Origin: Campanula takesimana
Taxonomy: Eukaryota > Streptophyta > Magnoliopsida > Asterales > Campanulaceae
Direction: 5' to 3'
DNA length: 64,000 bases
Assembly: GCA_026119855.1 (NCBI GenBank)
Contig: JAOWBW010000131.1
Span: forward strand, 992,001-1,056,000
Position numbers and translations under genes: made by a program. Every line of letters begins with the position of its first letter. Within the stretch, counting starts at the first letter, position 1. This document shows, piece after piece, positions 33,602 through 44,005 of this stretch. The notes beneath the pieces are model-generated. The model ran no database searches and was not told where the DNA came from. It was given only the letters and a program-made list of their open reading frames with translations.

Positions 33602-35210
33602 ATGGTGAGTTCTCAATTCTCTGTTTATGTTTGCAAAATGGGGTTTATGTGAATTGTTGAATTACACTAATTTCTTGAAAATTACGATTTCATGAAAATG
33701 GGTTTTTCCCTATATTGTTGAATTATGCTAAATTCTTGAAAATTATGTTTCTGATGGATGAAAAAAAAATGGATTTTCTGTGAATTGTTGACTTCTGCTA
33801 TAATTTCTTGAAAATTTATGTTCTGGTTAATTAGATGAAAATGCGTTTTTTTTTCTTTCTATGAATTGTTGAATTATGTTAATTTCTTGAAAATTATGTC
33901 TCAGTTGGATTCATCATGCTTACCGGGATGGCTAGAAGCTTTAATGGGTGAGAAATTCTTTAACGCCTGCATAATTCATGAAGATGCGAAGAAGAATGAC
34001 AAGAACATCTTCTGTTTGGATTGCTGTGAAAGTATCTGTCCTCATTGCTTGCCTCCTCACTCACCCCACCGCCTTTTGCAGGTCCCAATTCTTAACATGG
34101 GTTTTTCATTTTTTGTAAAGTTTTTCTTTTAATTATATTTTTTCCATCTTAATTTATGTTTGAATTTTGTTAATTTCTCTTTAATTATCATTGTTCCATA
34201 TTAATTTATGTTTGAATTCTTTGTTTTAGATAAGGAGGTATGTGTACCATGATGTTATAAGACTAGTTGATGCTCAGAAATTAATGGATTGTTCATATGT
34301 TCAAGTAAGTTCACTAAATTTGAATTGTATTTTCTCACATTTTTTTTTTTCTTGAATTATCCATTAGCATATATCTGGGCATGATTTGAACTAGTTTTTT
34401 TAGACTTGTACTGACAATTCCCATTTTCTTGTTTCTCTCTAAACTCTGTATATATATATATACATACAGTCTTATACCACAAACAGTGCAAAAGTGGTGT
34501 TTTTAAATCAAAGGCCACAGGCACGTCAATGTAGAAACACAAGCAATTCCTGCATCACATGTGACAGAGGTCTGCAAGACCCATATCTCTTCTGTTCTCT
34601 TTCCTGCAAGGTATTTTTTTTTTTTTTGATATTTTATAAATAATTTATGAACCCTAATTTACTTTTTCTTGTGTACAGTATATTTTTGGTGTAATTTTCT
34701 CGAAATCCAAGAAAACATTCACTAATTGAAATTCTGTCACAAACCCAATTCTGATAATGGTTCTTTTTCACATGGGTCTCTGTTAAAAATTTTATGCAAC
34801 AGCTTCAATATATTCAGACAACCGAGGGTACACTGTCGGAGCATCTTTATGAATGCAAGATACTGACGTTGCCGGAAAACGGTTTTGACGATGGTCAAAT
34901 GACGCCTGACTCGGTGTTCGAACTCGCCGGTTGTTCGATCAGGACGACGTCTACTGGGTCGAGTGGCAGCGGTGGCGGCGGTGGTGGTGGTGGTGGCGCC
35001 GGTGGTGGGTACGTTGATTGCCGGACACAGCTGGCGTGTACTGCTACGACAGAGGTGGTTAGGAAGAAACGCAGCAGCAGTAGCTCGGCGCATAGGGCGG
35101 CGGCCGTGGCGTGTCGGCCAGTTTTTTCACCGGTGTCAGAGATTACGGGAGCTGACGCGATGATGATGAGCCGACGTAAGGGTACGCCTCAACGGGCTCC
35201 GCTGTATTGA
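33602..35210 (+). CDS. PLATZ family zinc-binding transcription regulator (267 aa, five coding exons)
   Basis: PLATZ proteins are plant-specific nuclear zinc-dependent DNA-binding regulators, also reported to bind RNA polymerase III factors. Proposed CDS join: 33602-33604 (ATG only, donor GTGAGT), 33905-34081, 34230-34304, 34470-34610, 34803-35210. All introns are GT-AG and all junctions phase 0. The zinc motif is canonical: C-x2-H (ACIIH), x11, C-x2-C (CLDC), C-x2-C (CPHC), H-x2-H (HSPH), then C-x2-C-x10-C-x3-C (CITC to CSLSC). The family block RRYVYHDVIRLVDAQKLMDC lies between. The C-terminus has a Gly-rich run and a basic RKKR. No break is seen; it is the only intact host gene in the window. 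Functional specificity is unknown. Confidence 0.9.
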
Positions 35211-35394
35211 TTCTCTGTACGGAAATGTTGTGAGGGAGAGAGTAGAAAGAGTTAAAAATGGAGATTTGGGGATATAAGTGGCAATTTAAATTTCTTGATG
35301 GTCTTTTTAGGAAAGAATGATGACCTGACGTAACCGGAGCTGCTAATTTTGTATAGTTTCAAAATGATGATAGCCACTTTTTTTTTTTTTTAAT
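35211..35394. other. 3' flank of the PLATZ gene
   Basis: Likely 3' untranslated and downstream sequence; no unambiguous polyadenylation signal. A T run is at 35379-35391. Confidence 0.4.
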
Positions 35395-35861
35395 TACTCG
35401 TACCGTCTTAAATTTCGTTTTGAGCGTCTCGTATGAATGGTTATTTGCTTAAAATATGCAAAAGAAAATCTCTATTTTCACTCATAACAACTATTTACTG
35501 CTCCCTCTTCGTAATACATGTCGTTTTAAACTTCTTTACACATATTAAGAAATGTAATTAATACATATGAAAAAAACTTGTCTACCCCTAAAAGAATCCA
35601 ATTACCTATGCAATTAAATGCTTAAACAAGAATTAGGTTCCAATTAATGTATGAGGATATAATTGGCATACAAGAGCAAAAATGTCTTGGAACTAGTAAA
35701 ACGTCAAGTATTTTGGAACAAAATTTAACTCCTAAAACGTCATGTATTTTGAAACGGAGAGAGTATTTCATTTTCTTTCTACTTTTCCCTCACAACAATT
35801 ATTCTTGTTTAAACTCTGTACAATCAATTTTAGTAACCATTAATTTGAGACGGAGAGAGTG
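35395..35861. mobile_element. MITE interrupted by a second MITE
   Basis: Outer ends TACTCGTACCGTCTTAAATT and AATTTGAGACGGAGAGAGTG. The inner element is 35496-35765 (family C) with ends TACTGCTCCCTCTTCGTAA and ATTTTGAAACGGAGAGAGTA. The inner one is the younger insertion. Confidence 0.75.
35496..35765 (+). mobile_element. MITE, family C, copy 1
   Basis: Collinear with 37121-37390: shared ATACATGTC, ACACATATTAAGAAATG, AATCCAATTACCTA, AGTAAAACGTCAAGTATTTT and AACGTCATGTATT. Confidence 0.85.
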
Positions 35862-35901
35862 TTCTACAAAGATAGTTTTATTCTTAAAACGGGTGTGTTA
35901 C

Positions 35902-36188
35902 TACTCCATCCATCTCATAGTATATGTCTACTCTTTCATTTACACATAGATAGATTAAGAAATAGTTGAAGTAATGTGAGTGTTGTGAGTATGAAAAGTA
36001 AGGTCAGAGAGAGAATGTGGGCTAGAGAATAGTAAATTGATTGATGTTGTGCGTATAAAAGTAAATTAAGAGAGATAATGAGTAGGAGGAATTGTAAAGA
36101 TTTTTTATCATTTTAGGAGGTGGACATATACTCTGGGACAGACTAATAAAAAAAAGTGAAGAACATATACTCTGAGACATAAGGAGTA
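35902..36188. mobile_element. MITE
   Basis: Ends TACTCCATCCATCTCATAGT and ACTCTGAGACATAAGGAGTA, with an internal second TATACTCTGGGACAGAC at 36128, suggesting a partial duplication of the right end. Confidence 0.8.
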
Positions 36189-36396
36189 TAATTAAATATT
36201 TCAAACACATTTTGATAATTTTATCTTCTTATTCGAGAGAAGAGTTTATTGATAGTAATAATTGATTCTGATTAGGAGTAGTCAAGTAAATGATGCATTG
36301 TTAATATGTTTAAATAGTGAAGCCATAAGTATCATTATGAGAAGGAAGTTGTATTAAGTATCATTGTGATATAATATTATGTGGCATTATAAGTAG

Positions 36397-36842
36397 TACT
36401 CCCACCGTTTCAATTTTTTATTTTTTTTTGTTAGAAATTTATTCTAAAATATTTGTCACTTTATCATTATTAAAACATCTTTGTTCATTTGTGTCAATTT
36501 TACCATTATTAATGATTGTAAAGTATTTTTTGTATAAGAATTTAATTATTTAGGAAATTGGATTATTGTAAGGGTAGTGTGTCTTTTTAATACTTCCTCA
36601 AATTCAAAATGATTTTCACGTTTGACTATTCAAATTTTTTAAGGATATGAACATTTGATTCACTAGTCATATTGTGTTTAAACGCATTTAAGCCCAAAAT
36701 GTAGAAATTGGAAGAACATTTTGAGACAATGAAAAATAATAAATGAGAAAAATATTTTGGGACAGAGAGAATATACATTTACTACATTTCTTAATATGTG
36801 TGAAAATGCTAAAACGACATTATTTTTGAAACGGTGGGAGTA
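36397..36842. mobile_element. MITE interrupted by a family B MITE
   Basis: Outer ends TACTCCCACCGTTTCAATTT and TTTTTGAAACGGTGGGAGTA; inner 36591-36773. Confidence 0.8.
36591..36773 (-). mobile_element. Stowaway MITE, family B, copy 2 (inverted)
   Basis: Matches the reverse complement of 31000-31182 (GACTATTCAAA, TTTTTAAGGATATGAACA, TTCACTAGTCAT). Ends are worn. Confidence 0.8.
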
Positions 36843-37120
36843 TTTTATTTAAATAGCTTGTGTAATTTAACTGTTAATTGATTTTACAATTATGAGACGG
36901 AAGAGAAGTACTCCACTATCCTATAACTATGTGCACAATGTTTTTTTGAAGCGTCCTATTGATAAGTCACATTTTCTTAAAATGACAAAATATTTTTACC
37001 ATTTTCCCACTCATTCGCTATCCTACTTTACTTTTATACTTACAATACCAATCAGCCTACTATTCTCTACTCCACTTTCTCTTTCTTACTCTACTTTTCA
37101 CACTCACAACAACTATACAC
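36843..37120. other. AT-rich sequence, probably remains of an outer MITE
   Basis: ATGAGACGGAAGAGAAGTAC at 36892 and AGAACGGAGAGAATATT at 37441 hint at another element surrounding the family C MITE, but the ends do not pair well. Confidence 0.35.
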
Positions 37121-37390
37121 TACTCCCTCTGTTTCATAATACATGTCATTTTAGACTCCTTCACACATATTAAGAAATGCAATTAATACATATTAAAAAG
37201 ACATATGTGCCCCTAAAAGTATCCAATTACCTAGGCATTTAAATACTTATGCAAGAAATAATTCACAATTAATGAATAAGGGTATAATAGGTAAACAAGA
37301 GTAATTCTTTCTTGGTAATAGTAAAACGTCAAGTATTTTGGAACAAAAAATTGCTCCAAAAACGTCATGTATTATAAAACGAAGGGAGCA
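37121..37390 (+). mobile_element. MITE, family C, copy 2
   Basis: Ends TACTCCCTCTGTTTCATAAT and ATTATAAAACGAAGGGAGCA. Collinear with 35496-35765. Confidence 0.85.
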
Positions 37391-37910
37391 CTATTCATCA
37401 TTTAATTTTTGTGTATAATTTATTTTATACACATAATTATAGAACGGAGAGAATATTATATTTTGACCCCCACAAATTGATGGAAAAAATCTTAGTTAAT
37501 TATAAACACCAAGCATTGGTCTTTTCTCTTGTGTATTCTTCCTTCTTTTCTTCTTCCCTAGGAAGCTAGGAGAGGAGAGGAGAGGAGAGGAGAGAATTGT
37601 GACAATTTGGAGTATTAAAATTCAACGTGGTGTTCAATTACCAACCGTTTTCCCTCCCCAATGCACCTTCTTTTTTCTTGAGAAATGAATCCCTCTTTAC
37701 TTTTTAATCATTAGTCTATTTTATCTATTGTTCGGAACTTGTTCTCCTTTTTTTTTTTTTTTTTTTTTTTTTTGATACCCATGTTTAGTCCTGGGGTGGT
37801 AGTTCCGGCCCCTCTTTCCTACCACCCGGCAAATCGCGGGATGTGCCTCAATAGCTAGGTTTAGAGTACATGTCAACTAGTAACACAATACAAGGTCCGA
37901 CCCCGGAAAA

Positions 37911-38331
37911 TGTTGGAGTAGAGATCCTCAAAGGAACAAAAGGAAGATTTCCAGGCGGAGGAGCGAGCGGGCGCTCGGGCCATAGCAGGCGGGCGCTTAT
38001 TTGGACAGAAGGTTGGGACTTCGGAAAATCCACAACGAGCGGGCGCCTGGTCCGCTGACGGGAAATCGGGACTCCTTATTTGTTTAGGTTTAGATCTTAT
38101 TCTAGGGCTTATATTTAAGCAATGTTCCGCCCCCAAAATTATTGTAACTCAGATTTAACATATTATAGTGCAAGATCCTGGCTTGGTAGTGCCCCCAGAC
38201 GTAGTCAAACATATTGACGAGCTGGGTAAACAATTTCTGTGTCTTTTCTTGCTTTGATTTCTTGTGCTTTGTTTGTGTGCTTTTATTGTTCTTGTGATTT
38301 GCTTGGGTAGTGGAGGGCCATATCCACAACA
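37911..38331 (+). repeat. copia 5' LTR (421 bp)
   Basis: TGTTGGAGTAGAGATCC to CCACAACA. GC-rich words GCGGGCGC at 37967, 37989 and 38039. TATA-like TTATATTTAAGC near 38108. It lacks one 22-bp unit present in the right LTR. Confidence 0.95.
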
Positions 38332-38333
38332 AC

Positions 38334-38351
38334 TGGTATCAAGAGCTCTGG
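38334..38351 (+). promoter_or_regulatory. primer-binding site of the copia element
   Basis: TGGTATCAAGAGCTCTGG two bases after the LTR end. It resembles the initiator tRNA-Met site TGGTATCAGAGC with one inserted A. Confidence 0.85.
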
Positions 38352-38416
38352 TTGGAGATCAGGGTTAATCGTAAGATTGGTTTATCAAGCGATTGGGTGT
38401 TGTCAAGCAATCAAGA

Positions 38417-39800
38417 ATGGGCAAGGACAAACAAGCGGTGGAGAAATTTGATGGTTCTGACTACGGGTTTTTGGAGGATGCAAATAGAGGATCTCTTGTA
38501 TAATAAGGATCTCTATAAGCCTCTAACAGGAGTCAAACCGGAAAAAGAAAAGCAGGAAAATTGGGATCTCATGGATCGGAAAGCCTTAGGGGTGGTTCGA
38601 TCTACTTTGTCGAAGTGGATCGCGAAGACTACCAGGAAGGCGAAAACCACCAAGGAGCTATTGGATTATCTTACTGAGAGATTTGAAACTCCATCTGCTG
38701 CAAATAAGGTTGATTTGATACGCAAGATGGGTAGTCTCAAGATGCAAGAGGGAGGATCCATAGCTAAACACATCGATGAGTTTATGGATATTATAGACTC
38801 ATTGACTGCGTTGGAGATTACTTTCGGTGACGAGGTTCAGGCGTTTTTATTGCTAGCATCCTTACCAAGGAGTTGGAGCGGAACGGTGACAGCGTTAAAT
38901 GCTTCAGCGGGTAAGAACAAATTGAAGTATGATGATGTTAAGGACTTCCTCTTGGGCGAAGAGAATCGCATAAAGAAGTTGGGGACACCGTCTACTTCGG
39001 AATCGGTCTTGGCTACAACTAGTAGGGGAAGACCGGGTTCTAGCAATAAAGGGAGAACAGGGTCAAGGGAAAGTGTAATCGGGGGTGGGGATCAATATGA
39101 GGAGAACAAAGAAAGACCAAGGGTTGCCAGAGGATCGGTAGAGTGCTATCATTGTAAGGAGTTAGGACACTACAAGAGGGATTGTCCCATGCGAGGGGAT
39201 AAATCGGCGAATGTGATAATCGAAGGTGACGATGTACTGATTCTGAGCGATAGTAGTGCGCTAGAATCATGGGTGCTGGATTCGGGGGCATCATTCCACT
39301 CATGCGGGCATGCAGGGGCGATGGAAAATTACACTTCTGGTGATTTCGGTAAGGTCTATCTGGCGGATGGCGAGCCTTTGGAAATCAAGGGGAAGGGGGA
39401 TGTCAGAATAGGAGCATCGGATGGGAAGGTCCTACATCTACACGGGGTCAGTCACATTCCGGGTTTGAAAAAGAACCTGATTTCAGTTGGGCAGCTGGGT
39501 GAAGAAGGTTACATGGTAACTTTTAGCTGCAGGAACTGGGTTATTGCCAAGGAGGATCGTGAGGTCGCTCGGGGTAATAGGGAAGGAAGACTGTATTTGG
39601 CGGGAAACACCAAGGGTAGTATCGCGGTGGCGACGGCCAAGGGTGATACGGAATTGTGGCACTGTCGATTGGGTCACATGAGTGAGAAGGGGGATCACTC
39701 AGATTTGTGTGGATCGGCTCCGGTAACTTCTCGGGTTGGTGTGTCAAATTACATGACCTTCATTGATGATTCGACAAGGAAGGTCCGGGATACTTCTTAG
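38417..39800 (+). pseudogene. copia gag-protease-GAG-pre-integrase with a frameshift
   Basis: The natural start is ATG at 38417 (MGKDKQAVEKFDGSDYGF). One extra T in the run 38468-38472 shifts the frame into a long open frame. It continues WRMQIEDLLYNKDLYK, gag capsid (DLIRKMGSLKMQEGGSIAKH), the zinc knuckle CYHCKELGHYKRDC (about 39147-39188) and protease WVLDSGASFHSCGHAGAME with catalytic DSG. Then come NLISVGQLGEEGYMV, the GAG-pre-integrase HCRLGHMSEKG, and a leap straight into the integrase piece MTFIDDSTRKV. It ends at 39798-39800. Confidence 0.9.
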
Positions 39801-40266
39801 AAGGGAAAGATGAATCTTTCAGGATGCATAAGAAGTGGAAGGCCTTGGTGAAGAATCGGAGGGGACTCAAGGTTAAAAGCTTGATGTCTAATAATGGTGG
39901 AGAGTATGAGCTTCGGGAGTTCAAGGAATGCGGGGATGTGAATGTGATTTGCATGGATATTCCAAACTCGGGTGGGAGCGAGACGGTTCATGATGGCCAA
40001 GGTCAAGGGGTCACTGAAGATGAACCACATACTCTAGGACCGGATAAACCGCTGCGTGGATCTAACGGAGAGTGTAGATCGGAGGACAAGGCTCCAGGTT
40101 TCTCAAGCAAGGTGAAGTTGAAGCTGGGTATAGCTTCAACGGGGCTTGGATAATAGGAGAGGAGGAAGGCACTACCATGATCGAGGTGAGCACTAGGAAG
40201 ACACCAAGGATGAAGTTGAAGACGGATACGGGGCTTGTATATGCGGTTGATCTCTAGGTGGGAGAT
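39801..40266 (+). pseudogene. integrase fragment and 3' leader of the copia element
   Basis: The frame reads MHKKWKALVKNRRGLKVKSL then MSNNGGEYELREFKECG. Compared with the family pattern, the catalytic Asp of SDNGGEY is Asn. It then runs into non-family sequence and stops at 40153. The polypurine tract sits at about 40256-40266. Confidence 0.8.
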
Positions 40267-40709
40267 TGTTGGAGTAGAGATCCTCAAAGGAACAAAAGGA
40301 AGATTTCCAGGCGGAGGAGCGAGCGGGCGCTCGGGCCATAGCAGGCGGGCGCTTATTTGGACAGAAGGTTGGGACTTCGGAAAATCCACAACGAGCGGGC
40401 GCCTGGGGTAGGCCAGGCGGGCGCCTGGTCCGCTGACGGGAAATCGGGACTCCTTATTTGTTTAGGTTTAGATCTTATTCTAGGGCTTATATTTAAGCAA
40501 TGTTCCGCCCCCAAAATTATTGTAACTCAGATTTAACATATTATAGTGCAAGATCCTGGCTTGGTAGTGCCCCCAGACGTAGTCAAACATATTGACGAAC
40601 TGGGTAAACAATTTCTGTGTCTTTTCTTGCTTTGATTTCTTGTGCTTTGTTTGTGTGCTTTTATTGTTCTTGTGATTTGCTTGGGTAGTGGAGGGCCATA
40701 TTCACAACA
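40267..40709 (+). repeat. copia 3' LTR (443 bp)
   Basis: Same as the left LTR apart from about three substitutions and one extra 22-bp unit. GC-rich words GCGGGCGC are at 40323, 40345, 40395 and 40417, i.e. spacings 22, 50 and 22 bp. Confidence 0.95.
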
Positions 40710-41154
40710 GAAAAGAGCCCGGAGAACTCCGATGTACCTACGGTTGCTCGGCACCAAAGAACTCCGTTGTGCCTACGGTTGCTCAGCACGGATGCTCCCA
40801 CCAAGTTTCGAACCCACGCTGCATGCCTCCAGCGCGACTTATGTCCTCCTCCTTTGACATAAAATAATATGTCAAGATTTTATTGGTGCTTTTAATTAGA
40901 GTGTTGCGGGTCTACAATCGATCCAACCAATAAAATATCGCCATCTCATTTTATATCCATCATTTTATAAATTTATTTTGTGCTCCTAGAATTGCCCGTA
41001 AATCATTGTCTTGTAAATTAGAAGACTCCTTCTAAGAAAACTCTTAATTTTCGATTAGGGTGGGTGTATTTGGTAATTTCGTTTAAAAAACTCCATCCGT
41101 TTCGAAAGTTAATTTCTCATTTTTTTCCTGTTATTGTGAATGAATTTTGAATAT

Positions 41155-41679
41155 TACTCACTTCATTTCAAAATACTTACAATTTTAGAATTTTTGCACA
41201 TAATAAAAGAAGCAATCAAAAGCATATGTAATTGACTAAATTATCCTTAAAATATTCAAGTACATAAATAATTAAATGCTTTTACTATTTCATAATGATA
41301 AATGGGAGTGTTATTGGTAAATAATGGTAAAGATTCTTAAATAATACTCCCTCCGGTCCAAAATAACTGTCTCTTTTGGTATTTGCACAACTCTTAAGAA
41401 ATGCAATTATTATCATGATTTAATGACAAAAATTCCAATTTTACCCCTATTAAGTGTGCAACTTTCTTACATTAATGTCTCACACTAAGACAACTAATAA
41501 AAGAAAACAAGTTTCAATGCAAGGATAAAAGAGACATATATCTCAAAAGTGACAATTATTTTGGACCAAAATTTTGGTCCAAAAGTGACAGTTATTTTGG
41601 ACCGGAGGGAGTAGCAAAACAATAATTATTTTGGGACAAAATTTATTCCCTCTACAAGTATTTTAGGGAAGAGGAAGTA
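41155..41679. mobile_element. MITE interrupted by a family A MITE
   Basis: Outer ends TACTCACTTCATTTCAAAAT and AGTATTTTAGGGAAGAGGA, then AGTA; inner 41345-41613. Confidence 0.7.
41345..41613 (+). mobile_element. Stowaway-like MITE, family A, copy 3 (best preserved)
   Basis: Ends TACTCCCTCCGGTCCAAAAT and ATTTTGGACCGGAGGGAGTA are perfect inverted repeats. The right end carries a duplicated TTATTTTGGACC block. Reference for the copies at 26784 and 28034. Confidence 0.95.
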
Positions 41680-42850
41680 TTTTAGACTTCTTTTAATTAT
41701 AATTTAAAAATTGTTATTAATTGTATTCCCTCTCTTGGTTTTCTTACAAGTTCATCTTCCTCAATTGTTTTTATAATTTGATTCTCTAATTTTACATTTA
41801 GTAATTGGTAATATGTCAATTACTAAATTACTAAATGTAAAATTATAGATTTGGTGTTTAGATTTGCTTTGTTTCTTCAGTTGTAGTTCTTAGTTAAGAC
41901 TAGCGGGTAACCCGTGCTCTGCACGGAAAACCAATACTATGTCTTAAAAATTATTTGAACTATATTTAACTAATATAGTAATCATCATTTTAACTAATAC
42001 TATTAATAATAAAAATTAATTTATATTATTACTATTATTATAATAACTATTATAATTAATTAATACCATTGATAGTAATAGTTAATATTTATATTAATAG
42101 CAATGATTAGTCTATATAATAATAATTATTAATATAATTATTATAATAAAATAATATTATTAATAGTAATAGTTAATTGATATAGTAACTATTATGATTA
42201 ATTAATATTAAAAATTAATAATCTAACTTATATAATAACTATTATAATTAACTAATACTAATAATAGTAATAGTTATAGTTAACCAATACTATTAATAGT
42301 AAAAAATAACTTATAAAGTAACTATTATGGTTAACTAATACTATTAATAGTAATAATTAACTACATAGTAACTATTATAGTTAACTAATACTATTAATAG
42401 TAATAGTTAACTAATATAGTAACTATTATAGTTAACTAATACTATTAATAGTATTATTTAACTTGTATTGTAACTAATATTGTTAACTAACGCTATTAAT
42501 AGTAATAGTTAACTAATATAGTTAACTATTACTAATAAGAGTAATAGTTAACTATAATGGTTAACTATTATAGTTAACTATTACTAATAATAGTAATAGT
42601 TACTATAATAGTTAACTATTATAGTTACCCTTTTTAGTAACTATTATTATTAGCTAATAGTATTAGCTAATGAAAAGAAAATGAAAAGTCACTTATTTAT
42701 TAGTATGTTGTTGATGTGGCTTCTCCAAATGCAAGCTTTCTACATTGTTTGTCCACATGTCAATACCATAGCTCTTTTGGCCAACTTTAATATATATATA
42801 TATATAGATTTCCTTTTGTTTGAAAACTAGTTCTAATTTCTTTCTTTTGG
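41680..42850. repeat. TAACTA/TAGTTA-rich AT repeat
   Basis: Between about 41960 and 42665 variants of TAACTAATACTATTAATAG, TAGTTAACTA and TAGTAACTATTATAG recur at short intervals on both strands, giving many small palindromes. It is preceded by CTAGCGGGTAACCCGTGC and TCTGCACGG at 41901, and ends near a TA run at 42789-42806. The element type is unresolved. Confidence 0.6.
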
Positions 42851-43029
42851 TATTTCTTTGTTTATAATTCAGATTTTATCGATTAGGGTAGTCTATAAAT
42901 CTCAAACTCTTTCTCTAAATTCAATCTCAGATCCGATTTTGAGATTTCTTATTTATATAACTCTAAACACAAAATCTGAATTTTGTTTTTTCATCTTTGA
43001 TTTGAATAAGTCAAGAGGAATGATGGTTA

Positions 43030-43580
43030 ATTCGTGTTTGAGTTTATTGCCTTCTCCCCCAGTTGGGAGCCTTTGCATTCTCCCCTTGTTGGGAGCCTTT
43101 GTATTCTCCCTTTGTTGGGAGCCTTGGTTTTTGTGCAATTTGTTTGTGTTTTTTCATTCTAGTAGTGTTTGGGAACCTTGGTTGGTGGTTAGCCAATCCA
43201 GATGCCTTAAAGTATTGTGTTTTCAAAGCTAATTTTTTTTCGAGTAGGGATTTTGTAAATGCTAAGATTGGGCAGTGTCCAAGCTATGCTTGGAAAGGCA
43301 GCTGCGTGTCACAATGTCGCGTGTCCCAAGACATTGTGAGAGAGATACGAGATCGAATATTGTGAATGGTCACAAAATCCGCCTCCTGGGTGATACATGG
43401 CTTCACAATGGTACTAGTGCATTTGGTGGCATTATAGTTTTATACGCGAACACCCTCGTTTGTTATCCCTCTGTTTATTTTGATGTAATTCGAATTGCCA
43501 ATGTAATTATTGATAATATTTGGGTTCAGCCTCTAAAATTTTTGGAGAGCCTACTCGAACTCTTATGCTTTTGCATCTAA
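43030..43580 (+). pseudogene. LINE (non-LTR retrotransposon) 3' ORF remnant, plus arm
   Basis: Frame fragments WWLANPDALKYCVFKANFFS, FVNAKIGQCPSYAWKGSCVS and QDIVREIRDRI correspond to the region after the LINE RT (family pattern: KAxYFPxxxFLxAKxGxxPSxxWRSI...). Three 26-bp tandem units starting TTGGGAGCC occur upstream at 43063, 43089 and 43115. It is disrupted and non-functional. Confidence 0.7.
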
Positions 43581-43599
43581 TTTAATGGTAATTTGAATT

Positions 43600-44005
43600 T
43601 CAAAGAAAAAAAAAAAAAAAAAACAACTTTTCAAATCATAAAAAGTGTTGTGAATTGGTTTTTTTTTTTTTTTTTTTCAAACAATTATAGATTGGAAATT
43701 GTTCTTCATTTTAAATTTAGAAATGTGTAGTCAAACACACCCTTGACATTAGGTCAATTTAGGACTATTCTTTTCGTTATACTGAATAATAGTATAGAGT
43801 TGCTATATAGGAAAAAGTTGCAAAGCAGACACTTTGTGCAGGTTTCATATTTTATGTCATTTTTGTAACCGCAAACATTAACCATGGGTGGTGTCCTTTT
43901 TTTTTTTTTTTTTTTTTTTTTTGAGAAATAAAACATTCATTCAATCATTGACAATTACAAATAGAATTCAGTTGACTATCCACAAAATTTAAAAGTTCAA
44001 CCCAA
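43600..44005. other. loop between the two LINE arms
   Basis: AT-rich, with A and T runs at 43604-43624, 43660-43678 and 43898-43921; no gene. Confidence 0.5.

Larger units (their letters stand above)
37911..40709 (+). mobile_element. Ty1/copia retrotransposon, internally deleted (2.8 kb)
   Basis: LTRs 37911-38331 and 40267-40709, perfect duplication GAAAA (37906-37910 and 40710-40714), PBS after the left LTR and polypurine AGGTGGGAGAT before the right one. Gag, protease, GAG-pre-integrase and part of integrase are present; RT and RNase H are entirely missing. LTRs are nearly identical, so insertion is recent and must have used polymerase from another element. Confidence 0.95.
37751..40860 (-). 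mobile_element. SINE-like retroposon, split by a copia element
   Basis: Removing 37911-40709 and one GAAAA joins about 37751-37910 to about 40715-40860. On the minus strand this 310-bp unit ends in an A run (the T run 37750-37773). Near its 5' end it has GTGGGTTCGAAAC, a good Pol III B box (40813-40825 region), as in tRNA-derived SINEs. The A box is not convincing and flanking duplications are unclear. It includes a duplicated block of about 36 bp (CCTACGGTTGCTCGGCACCA at 40736, CCTACGGTTGCTCAGCACGG at 40772). Confidence 0.5.

Noticed and set aside
34737..35093. 118-codon minus frame rich in Thr/Ala/Arg
   Set aside because: Antisense to the Gly/Ser-rich last exon of the PLATZ gene; no independent evidence.
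41899..42806. Helitron ending
   Set aside because: No TC start, no clear 3' hairpin plus CTRR end and no A/T target could be shown, so the element type is left open.
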